Source of the DNA: a virus
Strand: one strand, 5' to 3'
Length of the DNA stretch: 29,292 bases
IMG/VR virus record: IMGVR_UViG_3300017917_000653
Location: 1 to 29,292 of that record
The stretch's first letter is position 1; each line of letters starts with the position of its first letter. A program made the position numbers and the translations under genes. A model generated the notes under the pieces. It worked only from the letters and a program-made list of their open reading frames with translations, made no database searches and was not told the DNA's origin. Positions 13,657 through 20,372 of the stretch are shown here, piece after piece.

Positions 13657-13795
13657 CTCCGCTCACTTCTTCTGGCAACTTAAAGGCATCTATAGCCTCC
13701 TTTACTAATACCGCATCATCCAATGACAGTATACCTTTAGCCTGGGCAACTAATGCTACCTCTACTAATACTTGAATTGCTTTGTTCTGATCCAT
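13637..13795 (-). CDS. Small hypothetical protein
   Basis: 52 residues beginning MDQNKAIQVLVEVALVAQAK and ending S-G-D-D-A-K-E-D. Two amphipathic helices separated by 'G-I-L-S-L-D-D-A' look like a small helical partner protein. It overlaps the next leftward gene by 20 nt and lies 26 nt beyond the helicase stop. No Shine-Dalgarno sequence is seen, as for most genes here. Confidence 0.55.
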   Translation of the reverse strand: MDQNKAIQVLVEVALVAQAKGILSLDDAVLVKEAIDAFKLPEEVSGDDAKED

Positions 13796-13821
13796 CTTTA
13801 AATTATTTCAACTAAATTAAA

Positions 13822-15177
13822 CTAAAAATCTGTATTTATTGGCATGAAATTATCCACATTATTATCGTAAAAGCTTGAATAGGCAAGATTACACTTCATA
13901 AGGGCTTTCCCAGTCTCTCCATTCCTATTTTTCCTTACATAAGTAACCACCATTCCCCTTGAACCTATCATCTGTCCATCAAACTCAAACTCAGGATAAT
14001 CGTAGTACTCCGGCCTCCATAGCATCAATACCATATCGGCATCCTGCTCAATACTTCCTGATTCTCTAAGGTGATGCAAGAAAGGTACTTTAGGGTCTGA
14101 TTGTTCTACCTGACGGCTTAACTGGGAGATAGCAATAATCGGAATATTCAATTCTTTGGCCAATAACTTCACCTTTCTACTAATCTCAGAAATCTCTTGC
14201 TCTCTATTCCCGCTTCTTGACTTTGTTGTAATTAGCTGAAGGTAGTCAATAACTATCAACTTAACGTCATGGCGTCTCTTCATTGTGATTGCCCTTGCTC
14301 TAATCTCGTCTATTGTTGCACCTGGCTTGTCATCAATAAATATTGGTAGGTTAGCGATACCTTGAGATAACTTAAAGTAGTCAACTAACTGCTTCTCCGG
14401 CAATGTGGTGATACGTGAGTTACAAATCTGCGATTCTATAGCTGCAAACTTCTTGGTAAGCTCTACGCTACTCATCTCTAAGCTAAAAAATCCTACAGGG
14501 GCATTGTCGTACTTTGCAAGCCTATAAGCAATATTAATTCCGAAGGTAGTTTTGCCCATCCCAGGTCTACCGGCCAATACGGCTACTTGTTGGTTCTTAA
14601 AGCCTACAATAATCTTGTCTAAATCAGTGTATCTACTCTTACATCCCGAGAATTCTCCTTTAAGCTCATTTTCCTGCTCTCTAATCAACTCAATTAGCGC
14701 TTGAGATAATTCTATTCCACCGACATTAGATACTTCGTTAGAGAGGCTTAAAACGACTTCGTTTGCAATAACCATGTTTTCGTCAAGATCTGTAGATAGG
14801 TCATATAGGCTGTCAATTAGCTTTGCAGACTTCTCAATACCTTGTCTACGCTCATGAAGCTCGAGTAATACATGGCAGAAATATTCGAAAGATGAGTAAG
14901 AGTTTGCTCGCTCCATTAGATCCATCAGGAAGAAGTTACCACCAACGTTGTCTAAGTTATTTGTATTCCTTAGCTGATTGGTTACTGATATTAAGTCGAT
15001 TGGCTTGCTTTGAGAATAGAGGCTAACAAAAGAGTTAAATAAAGTCTGGTGTTCATTTCTGTAGAAACAATTTGCGTTAATAATGTTTATTGCTGTAACG
15101 AATACTTTTGGGTTGTTTAGGATTATACCTAACACCTGTTCTTCTATTTCGATGTTATGTGGTTGGATGCGTGTCAT
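13822..15177 (-). CDS. dnaB: Replicative DNA helicase (DnaB-like)
   Basis: 451 residues, full length for DnaB. The N-terminal domain begins 'P-H-N-I-E-I-E-E-Q-V-L-G-I-I-L'. The RecA-like core has Walker A A-G-R-P-G-M-G-K-T-T (202-211), 'F-F-S-L-E-M-S' (230-236), Walker B 'L-I-V-I-D-Y-L-Q-L' (307-315), 'I-S-Q-L-S-R-Q-V-E' (350-358) and 'S-G-S-I-E-Q-D-A-D' (373-381), with 'Y-V-R-K-N-R-N-G' as the arginine-finger region. It unwinds phage DNA at the fork. Its start codon overlaps the initiator stop by one base, so loader and helicase are coupled. No primase gene is recognised, so the host primase is probably used. Confidence 0.95.
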   Translation of the reverse strand: MTRIQPHNIEIEEQVLGIILNNPKVFVTAINIINANCFYRNEHQTLFNSFVSLYSQSKPIDLISVTNQLRNTNNLDNVGGNFFLMDLMERANSYSSFEYFCHVLLELHERRQGIEKSAKLIDSLYDLSTDLDENMVIANEVVLSLSNEVSNVGGIELSQALIELIREQENELKGEFSGCKSRYTDLDKIIVGFKNQQVAVLAGRPGMGKTTFGINIAYRLAKYDNAPVGFFSLEMSSVELTKKFAAIESQICNSRITTLPEKQLVDYFKLSQGIANLPIFIDDKPGATIDEIRARAITMKRRHDVKLIVIDYLQLITTKSRSGNREQEISEISRKVKLLAKELNIPIIAISQLSRQVEQSDPKVPFLHHLRESGSIEQDADMVLMLWRPEYYDYPEFEFDGQMIGSRGMVVTYVRKNRNGETGKALMKCNLAYSSFYDNNVDNFMPINTDF

Positions 15178-15836
15178 TATGCTTTGATTTTTGGTTTTTG
15201 TGGTTCTTGTTTTGCCTTGTTAGCAAAGTTAATATATTTTTCGAAATTATCCGGTCTGAATAAAGTTGATGGTCTTAGGTATTGTTCGTAATCAGTTCCC
15301 TTCCATTTCTCATTCATTACGTCAATAACTCTTATGAAGTCTTCAAGCTTATACCCATCGTTAACTCGTCCTCCTATAAACTTTACCGTCGTTTGGTTTG
15401 TCTTTTTAAAGTCAGAATTTGTCACCTGATTTAAATGATTCAAAACCTCCTGAACAATATTATCTTTAGTATTATTATATATATTATTATTATGTAGACA
15501 TTTTTGTCGTGGGGGTACGTCATTTTTGTCGTGGGGGGTAGACATTTTTGTCGTGGGTTCTGACTCTATCTTTTTGGTCAGTTTTATGAACCTTTTTGAG
15601 TTATCCAAGACATCGATTTGAACCGTTATATACCCTTCATTTTCAAGCTCAGATACAAGACGAGAAAGGCTCCTTTCAGAGCGATCTAAGACATCTCCGA
15701 GATGCTTATTTGTTACCGTACATACACCATATCTATCGCAAAAATTAGCTATCAAACAAGCAAGCAATTTGGCCTGTGGTGTTAGGTTTTTGTCGTAGAA
15801 TATTGTAGCCGGTAATGTGTAGTAATATCCTGTCAT
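15177..15836 (-). CDS. Replication initiator / helicase loader (lambda O-like layout)
   Basis: 219 residues. Residues 15-75 form a winged helix-turn-helix ('L-T-P-Q-A-K-L-L-A-C-L-I-A-N-F', 'T-N-K-H-L-G-D-V-L-D-R-S-E-R-S-L-S-R-L', 'L-E-N-E-G-Y-I'). A polar linker (90-125) contains the iterons. Residues 126-205 ('V-L-N-H-L-N-Q-V-T-N-S-D-F', 'Y-K-L-E-D-F-I-R-V-I', 'Y-L-R-P-S-T-L-F') match the conserved phage C-terminal domain of DnaD-like and O-like loaders (Phg_2220_C). A DNA-binding head, an origin inside the gene and DnaB downstream mirror lambda O/P, here without a separate P. Confidence 0.85.
   Translation of the reverse strand: MTGYYYTLPATIFYDKNLTPQAKLLACLIANFCDRYGVCTVTNKHLGDVLDRSERSLSRLVSELENEGYITVQIDVLDNSKRFIKLTKKIESEPTTKMSTPHDKNDVPPRQKCLHNNNIYNNTKDNIVQEVLNHLNQVTNSDFKKTNQTTVKFIGGRVNDGYKLEDFIRVIDVMNEKWKGTDYEQYLRPSTLFRPDNFEKYINFANKAKQEPQKPKIKA
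15457..15559. other. Probable replication origin: three iterons plus AT-rich segment
   Basis: The 15-base core CATTTTTGTCGTGGG occurs at 15499-15513, 15521-15535 and 15543-15557, exactly 22 bases apart (about two helical turns). Copies 1 and 3 share GTAGA before the core, making GACA-TTTT-TGTC, a small dyad. The adjacent 15457-15497 is almost pure A/T with long TATTATTA runs, suitable for unwinding. Because 22 is not a multiple of three, the repeats are read in three frames, so selection is on DNA. All lie inside the initiator gene, as in lambda O. Confidence 0.8.
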
Positions 15837-15857
15837 TTAATTTGGTTTTTTAATTAT

Positions 15858-16430
15858 TTATTTCTCGTTTAGGATTAAATCCACAACTTTTTTACTGCAT
15901 CCCATATCCTTGTAAATACGGTAATAGGTAAATTCTTGTTTAGCCATTAGCTTTACTTCGTCCTTAAAATCATCGGAAAGATACTTAATTTTCTCTCTCG
16001 CAGATATTCCAAGCTTTACAATCATATCATCGGTATAATAAGCGTATAATGGCTTAAACTTAGATGCTCTTTCCTCTGAGTTACTTTTTCTTGGCAATGG
16101 CCTTGTATATTGACGGCCTGTAAATCTCTCGAAAACTCTTTTATATTTATCGGTAAAGATAGGATCAGTAGATAAGAAGAAGTCAGTAAGCTCGTTCTGA
16201 TACATGATAGTCGTTCTATGGACTTTAAATGGTAGAACAGATGTCATGTGATGCTCGCTATAATAAAATTCAGTCTTCAGGATAAAGTAAATAGCCCTCT
16301 TGCAGTCTACTATATTTGCTGTCTTCTTAGTCGTAACTATAACATCATATACATTTGCGCAAAATTCCTGAGCTGAAATATCAATTAATGTGTCTACTTG
16401 TTCTGGTGTGATTGGTCTATAGGTTTTCAT
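15858..16430 (-). CDS. DnaA domain IV-like DNA-binding protein
   Basis: 190 residues. The region about 32-90 ('D-C-K-R-A-I-Y-F-I-L-K-T-E-F-Y-Y-S', then 'V-L-P-F-K-V-H-R-T-T-I-M-Y-Q-N-E-L') resembles the helix-turn-helix of DnaA domain IV, in which 'D-H-T-T-V-x-x-A' contacts DNA. Here it reads V-H-R-T-T-I-M-Y. There is no ATPase domain. The C-terminal half is charged and helical with a second possible HTH ('Y-Y-R-I-Y-K-D-M-G-C-S-K-K-V-V-D-L-I-L'). It lies 21 nt before the initiator gene in the same operon, so it may help at the origin or regulate the block. Confidence 0.6.
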   Translation of the reverse strand: MKTYRPITPEQVDTLIDISAQEFCANVYDVIVTTKKTANIVDCKRAIYFILKTEFYYSEHHMTSVLPFKVHRTTIMYQNELTDFFLSTDPIFTDKYKRVFERFTGRQYTRPLPRKSNSEERASKFKPLYAYYTDDMIVKLGISAREKIKYLSDDFKDEVKLMAKQEFTYYRIYKDMGCSKKVVDLILNEK

Positions 16431-16442
16431 TTTTAGTTGGTT

Positions 16443-17144
16443 TTAATTTGTACAACTGCAAGAATATGCAGGTAATTGTTTTTCTAATTCAAATAAAGAT
16501 AATTGTTTTTGTGCTAAATTAAGTAATTCCTCGTAGCTTATGTCTTTAAAGTATGTTGCTCCAATTCTTTTTTCATCTGCAATCCATTTATCTGCAAGAT
16601 CTGGATAGTGTTGAAGTATTGTTATTATAGAATTTTTACCTTTAAGAAAGCATAAATCACAGTTACCGAGAATTGATGGTATCTCAAGATTATAGTTTTT
16701 TGATAGCCAATATTGATTAACATCTTCTTTTGTTATGCCCATATCGAAAAGAGGGAAATGCGGTGTAACCTTTTTATAAATCTGATTATAACCCTTTACT
16801 CGTCTTTCTTCATCGGCTCTGAATCCAATGTAACTATCAAATCTTTGTATGCCTATTGATCTCAAATATCTCTTTGCTGTTTTTATTTTAAGCTCAACAG
16901 TACACTTTCGAATCATTGGGTTTGGTAGGAATTTGTTTTTCTCCAGCATACCCTCAAATCCTCCATCATAAGATATCCTTTTAACAGTTATACCTTCATT
17001 TTTTTCGAAATCATCAATGAACTTATAAGTTAATGGGTGTCCTCTTCCGGTGTCGGTAAATAAAACAATATCATCTTGCGTTGGCTTTAGAAGTATTGTC
17101 ATTAAGGCTGAAGTCTTTCCTCCGCTGAAATTAATTACCCTCAT
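16443..17144 (-). CDS. PAPS reductase / ATP sulfurylase-like PP-loop protein
   Basis: 233 residues. The PP-loop is S-G-G-K-T-S (residues 7-12), followed by 'L-F-T-D-T-G-R-G-H' (28-36), 'R-K-C-T-V-E-L-K' (79-86), 'Y-I-G-F-R-A-D-E-E-R-R' (105-115) and a Cys pair 'N-C-D-L-C-F' (C162, C165). The C-terminal end has C-S-C. This is the phage PAPS-reductase-like family, which activates a substrate by adenylation. In phages the true substrate is mostly unknown, and roles in sulfur-based nucleic-acid modification have been proposed for relatives such as DndC. It overlaps the previous gene by 14 nt within the replication block. Confidence 0.8.
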   Translation of the reverse strand: MRVINFSGGKTSALMTILLKPTQDDIVLFTDTGRGHPLTYKFIDDFEKNEGITVKRISYDGGFEGMLEKNKFLPNPMIRKCTVELKIKTAKRYLRSIGIQRFDSYIGFRADEERRVKGYNQIYKKVTPHFPLFDMGITKEDVNQYWLSKNYNLEIPSILGNCDLCFLKGKNSIITILQHYPDLADKWIADEKRIGATYFKDISYEELLNLAQKQLSLFELEKQLPAYSCSCTN

Positions 17145-17571
17145 CTTTGCTTGGTTTTAATGGTTTATCTCCTTTCATTACAGGCTCTAAGGCTCCGCAA
17201 CATTTGCAGGTGTATCCCAACATGGCTACCTTTCTATAAAACAAATCCAAAAAGGCCTCGTAATATTCTTTGTATGGGGCATCATGCTTGTACTGTTCAA
17301 AGGAATTTAAATAATAGTAAGTTGCTGTACGGTCTTTATTTATCTGCTTTGCTATGTAGTCCGGAGTCATATACAATTCCTTATACATAAGATAAGCCAG
17401 CATCATTCTAACGGCAGGAAGTGGAGCTACCCTACTTGACCTACGAATGGCGTTCGGGCTTGCTCCTGTTAATTCCTTAATGGCTTCGAAGGCTAATTCC
17501 CAACGATAGTCATCCTCGAATGTGGCTTTAGAAAGGGAGATCGTCCTCTTCTTGTACTTTCTTGTCTCCAT
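17131..17571 (-). CDS. DnaA domain IV-like protein with Cys-rich tail
   Basis: 146 residues. Residues 31-85 read like DnaA domain IV: 'R-S-S-R-V-A-P-L-P-A-V-R-M-M-L-A-Y-L', then 'Y-I-A-K-Q-I-N-K-D-R-T-A-T-Y-Y-Y', corresponding to the basic first helix and the D-H-T-T-V DNA-reading helix. The C-terminal 'C-K-C-C-G' is a partial zinc-ribbon-like knuckle. No ATPase is present. The start lies 44 nt inside the SSB-like gene. No other start codon fits, so the overlap seems real. It is a second copy of this fold in the operon, alongside the protein at 15858. Confidence 0.6.
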   Translation of the reverse strand: METRKYKKRTISLSKATFEDDYRWELAFEAIKELTGASPNAIRRSSRVAPLPAVRMMLAYLMYKELYMTPDYIAKQINKDRTATYYYLNSFEQYKHDAPYKEYYEAFLDLFYRKVAMLGYTCKCCGALEPVMKGDKPLKPSKDEGN

Positions 17572-17821
17572 CTTGCTTTACATAATCATTTAGGCATAAG
17601 AAGTGGGTTGAGAAACCTTGAGCCTCTTTGCGTTTAACGGCCTTTAGCTTAATTGTTTCCTGCTCTACACCATTCTTACCTACCCACTTTGAACGGAATT
17701 GCTCGTTATCTGGATTGCCTAAAATCTCTCTAAGCTGTCCGATGTTAAGCTCGATTAACAAATCTGAACCTAACTCTTTTGCACTTCCACAATACTGTGT
17801 GTTTTTCTTTTCTGTACTCAT
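17528..17821 (-). CDS. Single-stranded DNA-binding-like protein with acidic tip
   Basis: 97 residues. The C-terminus is V-Q-E-E-D-D-L-P-F, almost the D-D-I-P-F acidic tip by which SSBs recruit partner proteins. Upstream are 'I-G-Q-L-R-E-I', 'S-K-W-V-G-K-N-G-V', 'I-K-L-K-A-V-K-R' and 'F-S-T-H-F-L-C-L-N-D-Y', a short beta-rich body smaller than a canonical OB-fold SSB (about 115 residues). It sits between the YqaJ exonuclease and replication genes, the usual place of a phage SSB. The assignment rests mainly on the tail and context. Confidence 0.6.
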   Translation of the reverse strand: MSTEKKNTQYCGSAKELGSDLLIELNIGQLREILGNPDNEQFRSKWVGKNGVEQETIKLKAVKRKEAQGFSTHFLCLNDYVKQDGDKKVQEEDDLPF

Positions 17822-18471
17822 TGTTTTAACTTGTTTAATAATTGTTGTTTGTAATTGTTTGCTAATTTAAGTTTTTTATCGATTAACTCGATATCTTGAT
17901 CATTCTTTTTTATCTGGAGATACTTGATACATAAATGAGTTTGGCGGGGGTCATAGCTTATAAAATACCAATCATCAATTCCTGTTAGGTAAATATAGCC
18001 TTGAATCTGCCAGTAATACTCTTTACGAGCCTTCTTAAATTCATCAGGACTAAGCAATAGGTTATCCAGGTGAATAGCAGGATTGTAAGGACACTTAACC
18101 TCAATACCAAAGCTATTATCAGCAGATACTCCATCAGGCGTACCACCAAAAAAATCATTCTTAATGATAAACCCAGGTTTGATAATCTCCGTATCGCTTT
18201 GATCGGCAAAGATATTGATCGCCTCGTCTTCATATGCGTTGCCCCATGCTGTTGCTGCGTTTCCTTGGAACTCATTTTCTATTGTTATATCAGATATTAA
18301 AGATTCTGCAAGTTTTTCCTTTATGTAGCTAATAGCTCCAACCGATAGAAGTTCACTCTTTACCTTTGGCTCTACCATTAACCGGTGAAGCTCACTTGGC
18401 GTAAATCGACCTCTTCTTGAGTTGTACCATTCTTCGCTACCATGTGGGATGTTAAATGAGTTCGTCTCCAT
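17818..18471 (-). CDS. YqaJ/lambda-Exo-like recombination exonuclease
   Basis: 217 residues. PD-(D/E)XK motifs in order: 'G-S-E-E-W-Y-N-S-R-R-G-R-F-T-P-S' (11-26), 'W-G-N-A-Y-E-D' (76-82), 'G-G-T-P-D-G' (109-114), 'I-E-V-K-C-P' (123-128) with E124 and K126, and 'Y-Y-W-Q-I-Q-G-Y-I-Y-L-T-G' (152-164). This is the YqaJ viral recombinase / lambda Exo pattern, a processive 5'-3' exonuclease giving single strands to the annealing protein. The ERF annealase is encoded two genes upstream and the SSB-like protein just downstream, completing a recombination module. Confidence 0.9.
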   Translation of the reverse strand: METNSFNIPHGSEEWYNSRRGRFTPSELHRLMVEPKVKSELLSVGAISYIKEKLAESLISDITIENEFQGNAATAWGNAYEDEAINIFADQSDTEIIKPGFIIKNDFFGGTPDGVSADNSFGIEVKCPYNPAIHLDNLLLSPDEFKKARKEYYWQIQGYIYLTGIDDWYFISYDPRQTHLCIKYLQIKKNDQDIELIDKKLKLANNYKQQLLNKLKQ

Positions 18472-18655
18472 CCTTTTTATCTTGAACTTTCATGAAAATT
18501 ATTGCCGCTATAACAATAACTATAATTGATGCTATCATAAGAAGCAAAGGAGCGAATGCAAATAACCATCCGATATTTAAAACTCCAATCGCCTTACCGG
18601 CAATCAGGAATGTGGATATAAGTAATACCCAGGCTAAGAAAATATTATCTTTCAT
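18452..18655 (-). CDS. Small two-helix membrane protein
   Basis: 67 residues with hydrophobic segments at about residues 5-24 and 31-55, the second very long and Ile-rich ('L-L-L-M-I-A-S-I-I-V-I-V-I-A-A-I-I-F'), and a charged tail 'K-V-Q-D-K-K-D-G-D-E-L-I'. It lies between the ERF and exonuclease genes, with overlaps of 1 and 20 nt. Its role is unknown. Anchoring of replication or inner-membrane takeover is possible. Confidence 0.65.
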   Translation of the reverse strand: MKDNIFLAWVLLISTFLIAGKAIGVLNIGWLFAFAPLLLMIASIIVIVIAAIIFMKVQDKKDGDELI

Positions 18656-19098
18656 TACAAGAAGTTATTAGAAGGTTTAATTGAATTTACTGCGGGGGAT
18701 GGTCTGCCATGATCATTTGTGGCGTCTGCATCTTTTGTATCATCAATTCCGAATAGCCCATTGAGTGCATATTTTCGAGAGTAACTGCTTGTCGCCCCGG
18801 TTTGCTGCGCATCATCCATACCCTTCTTATCTATTGACTCACGAGCAACTGCCGAAGCTGATATTTGATTATCTCCATCGTAAATTGTAGCAACCGCCTT
18901 TACGTAGTTTTTGCCTCCAACTTCTACAATCTCATCTGAGATATTCATGTACAATCCCTGCTTTGCTAATAATGGCTTTACAGCCTCGATAATGTCCTCA
19001 CAGCTTCTGTACTTGTACTTACCGAAGGAATTGACTTGGTTTTTTGGTGCTTTCAGTTCTGACTGGATTGCAACCATTTTTTTGATTAACTCTTTCAT
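18655..19098 (-). CDS. ERF-family single-strand annealing protein
   Basis: 147 residues. N-terminal 'V-A-I-Q-S-E-L-K-A-P-K-N-Q', 'G-K-Y-K-Y-R-S-C-E-D-I', 'L-L-A-K-Q-G-L', then 'G-M-D-D-A-Q-Q-T-G-A-T-S-S-Y-S-R-K-Y-A-L' (about residues 99-118) and 'L-F-G-I-D-D-T-K-D-A-D' are the ERF signature. It anneals complementary strands during recombination with the YqaJ exonuclease. It lacks the long C-terminal region of some ERF proteins. A promoter candidate at 19104-19135 ends only 5 nt before the ATG, so its mRNA may be leaderless. Confidence 0.88.
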   Translation of the reverse strand: MKELIKKMVAIQSELKAPKNQVNSFGKYKYRSCEDIIEAVKPLLAKQGLYMNISDEIVEVGGKNYVKAVATIYDGDNQISASAVARESIDKKGMDDAQQTGATSSYSRKYALNGLFGIDDTKDADATNDHGRPSPAVNSIKPSNNFL

Positions 19099-19103
19099 AC
19101 TCT

Positions 19104-19135
19104 TAAAGTTACGATTTTGTTTTTAGATTTGCAAA
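19104..19135 (-). promoter_or_regulatory. Leftward promoter candidate before the ERF gene
   Basis: On the minus strand TTTG (19135-19132), a 20-base spacer and TAACTTTA (19111-19104) fit the Bacteroidota -33/-7 arrangement with one mismatch at the last -7 base. The predicted transcription start would fall at or within a few bases of the ATG at 19098. It sits in a 73-bp gap, one of few inside the leftward block. Confidence 0.45.
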
Positions 19136-19171
19136 TTAAATTGTTTAACTATTGATTAAATATGTGGATAA

Positions 19172-19387
19172 TTATAATTTTATTCTGATTACCCGAACAA
19201 AGTCTGGTTCACCTGCGGCCTCAAAGTCAGCCTCAAGTTTTGTCTCCCATAATGTTTTGGAGTAGTACAACTCGCCACGCTTATAGATGTTTAGATAACC
19301 GTACTTCCTATCGGAAAGTATTTGGTAGACTCTACCGGCAACAAAGCCGAGAAATGTTAAGATGATTGTTCCTAATGCAAATTTCAT
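19172..19387 (-). CDS. Small membrane-anchored protein
   Basis: 71 residues. One hydrophobic segment near residues 3-23 ('F-A-L-G-T-I-I-L-T-F-L-G-F-V-A-G') is followed by a soluble part with 'Y-G-Y-L-N-I-Y-K-R-G-E-L-Y-Y' and 'E-A-D-F-E-A-A-G-E-P-D-F-V-R-V-I'. It starts inside the end of the XRE regulator (4-nt overlap). No family recognised. Confidence 0.55.
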   Translation of the reverse strand: MKFALGTIILTFLGFVAGRVYQILSDRKYGYLNIYKRGELYYSKTLWETKLEADFEAAGEPDFVRVIRIKL

Positions 19388-19599
19388 TGTTCTTTTCTTT
19401 TTAGGAGGGCCTGGTATCCCTCAAATTTAGGCTCGATTGTTAATTTATATCCCATTGCGTTGAAGTAAGCCCTTAGCGTCTTTACTGTCGGATTATTTGA
19501 TTTCTCGATCAAGCTGACAAAGCTTTGAGTTACTCCCATGCGTTTAGCTACCTCTACCTGCGAAAGGTTGCGGTTTTTTCTATAATCACTAAGATTCAT
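19384..19599 (-). CDS. XRE-type helix-turn-helix regulator
   Basis: 71 residues from the ATG at 19599, chosen over an upstream in-frame ATG at 19623 because GAGGAGGT lies 6 nt before it, a rare good Shine-Dalgarno site here. The whole protein is one Cro/cI-type domain: 'L-S-Q-V-E-V-A-K-R-M-G-V-T-Q-S-F-V-S-L-I-E' with 'T-V-K-T-L-R-A-Y-F-N-A-M-G'. Its size and ending 'Y-K-L-T-I-E-P' also resemble HigA-like antitoxins, but no toxin is adjacent. It probably regulates phage transcription. No integrase accompanies it. It overlaps the upstream gene by 11 nt. Confidence 0.8.
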   Translation of the reverse strand: MNLSDYRKNRNLSQVEVAKRMGVTQSFVSLIEKSNNPTVKTLRAYFNAMGYKLTIEPKFEGYQALLKRKEQ

Positions 19600-19951
19600 C
19601 TTGCACCTCCTCAGCTTCAGCAAACTCTACTTCTTCAAGAAACCTTCTCATGTCATTATTAAAGCTTTTAAGCGACTCTAAGCTCATGCATGATAGAATC
19701 TCAATGGAATCCATTAACTCTCCGCAGAACTCATCTAATACGTCTTTCTCACTTGTTTTAATTACATGATTTAAGTTCATGTGGACTTGTTCGATTGATG
19801 TTCTCATTTTTGCAATGTGGTTTCTAACTAAACTTGACTTTGCGATGTCCGGCATATGCATCTGATATTCGAACTCCATAAGTCTGTTAAGGATTTTCAT
19901 TTTTGCGAGTGATCTTCTAATTTTCTCGCCATTTTCTACTGTGATTTTCAT
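19589..19951 (-). CDS. Hypothetical helical protein
   Basis: 120 residues, almost all predicted helix: 'I-R-R-S-L-A-K-M-K-I-L-N-R-L-M-E-F', 'I-A-K-M-R-T-S-I-E-Q-V-H-M-N-L' and an acidic C-terminus 'E-F-A-E-A-E-E-V-Q-D-E-S' whose codons contain the Shine-Dalgarno site of the XRE gene. Start overlaps the upstream stop by 4 nt. No family recognised. Confidence 0.55.
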   Translation of the reverse strand: MKITVENGEKIRRSLAKMKILNRLMEFEYQMHMPDIAKSSLVRNHIAKMRTSIEQVHMNLNHVIKTSEKDVLDEFCGELMDSIEILSCMSLESLKSFNNDMRRFLEEVEFAEAEEVQDES

Positions 19952-20145
19952 ATTGATTTTATTAATTGTTTAAGTTCATTTAAATAGCTTATTTTTTCTT
20001 TTCTTTCTGCATTGATTAGCATTTGTCTCTCAAAAAGCTGATAGTATCTGAGTCTTGCCTTCTCCATTGGGGTCATGCCCTCATCTATAATTAGCTTCAT
20101 TGATTTTGTCGGCTTCCTAAAGCCTCTGATTTGTACATGGTTCAT
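19948..20145 (-). CDS. Hypothetical basic helical protein
   Basis: 65 residues from the ATG at 20145, preferred over an upstream ATG at 20178 because it gives an ATGA overlap with the preceding gene instead of a 37-nt overlap. The sequence has a basic N-terminus 'H-V-Q-I-R-G-F-R-K-P-T-K-S-M-K' and a helix 'M-E-K-A-R-L-R-Y-Y-Q-L-F-E-R-Q'. Function unknown. Confidence 0.5.
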   Translation of the reverse strand: MNHVQIRGFRKPTKSMKLIIDEGMTPMEKARLRYYQLFERQMLINAERKEKISYLNELKQLIKSI

Positions 20146-20372
20146 AACTTTTCTATCTCTTGTTTGACTTCTTGCCAATAAATTAACTCAGGTGATTTTT
20201 TAAATTTAAATGCATCCCATCTTTGTAGTATTATCATTATCTCATCAACTGCAATTAATGCACAAACACGAGCATTTTCTTTATGAAAGTATTCCCAATC
20301 TTTTGGCTCTATACCGCCTAAAACAGAATAATATTGCTCTATTAATTGTTGTGCTTTTTCTTTTGGTGTCAT
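20142..20372 (-). CDS. Conserved small Bacteroidota phage protein
   Basis: 76 residues. The pattern M-T-P-K-E-K-A-Q-Q-L-I-E-Q-Y-Y at the start, 'C-A-L-I-A-V-D-E-I' in the middle (about residues 37-45) and W-Q-E-V-K-Q-E-I-E-K-L at the end is a recurring small family in Bacteroidota phages, where it is common in early gene blocks. Its function is unknown. It overlaps both neighbours by 4 nt (ATGA type). Confidence 0.65.
   Translation of the reverse strand: MTPKEKAQQLIEQYYSVLGGIEPKDWEYFHKENARVCALIAVDEIMIILQRWDAFKFKKSPELIYWQEVKQEIEKL

Noticed and set aside
15494-15559. A CRISPR array or protein-level tandem repeat
   Set aside because: Only three units with 7-nt intervals and no spacer-sized gaps. 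The units are read in different frames, so neither a CRISPR nor a peptide repeat fits.
19384-19599. Lysogeny repressor or antitoxin of a toxin-antitoxin pair
   Set aside because: The protein is a lone Cro-like domain. There is no integrase, excisionase or toxin-like neighbour, so only a regulator call is supported.
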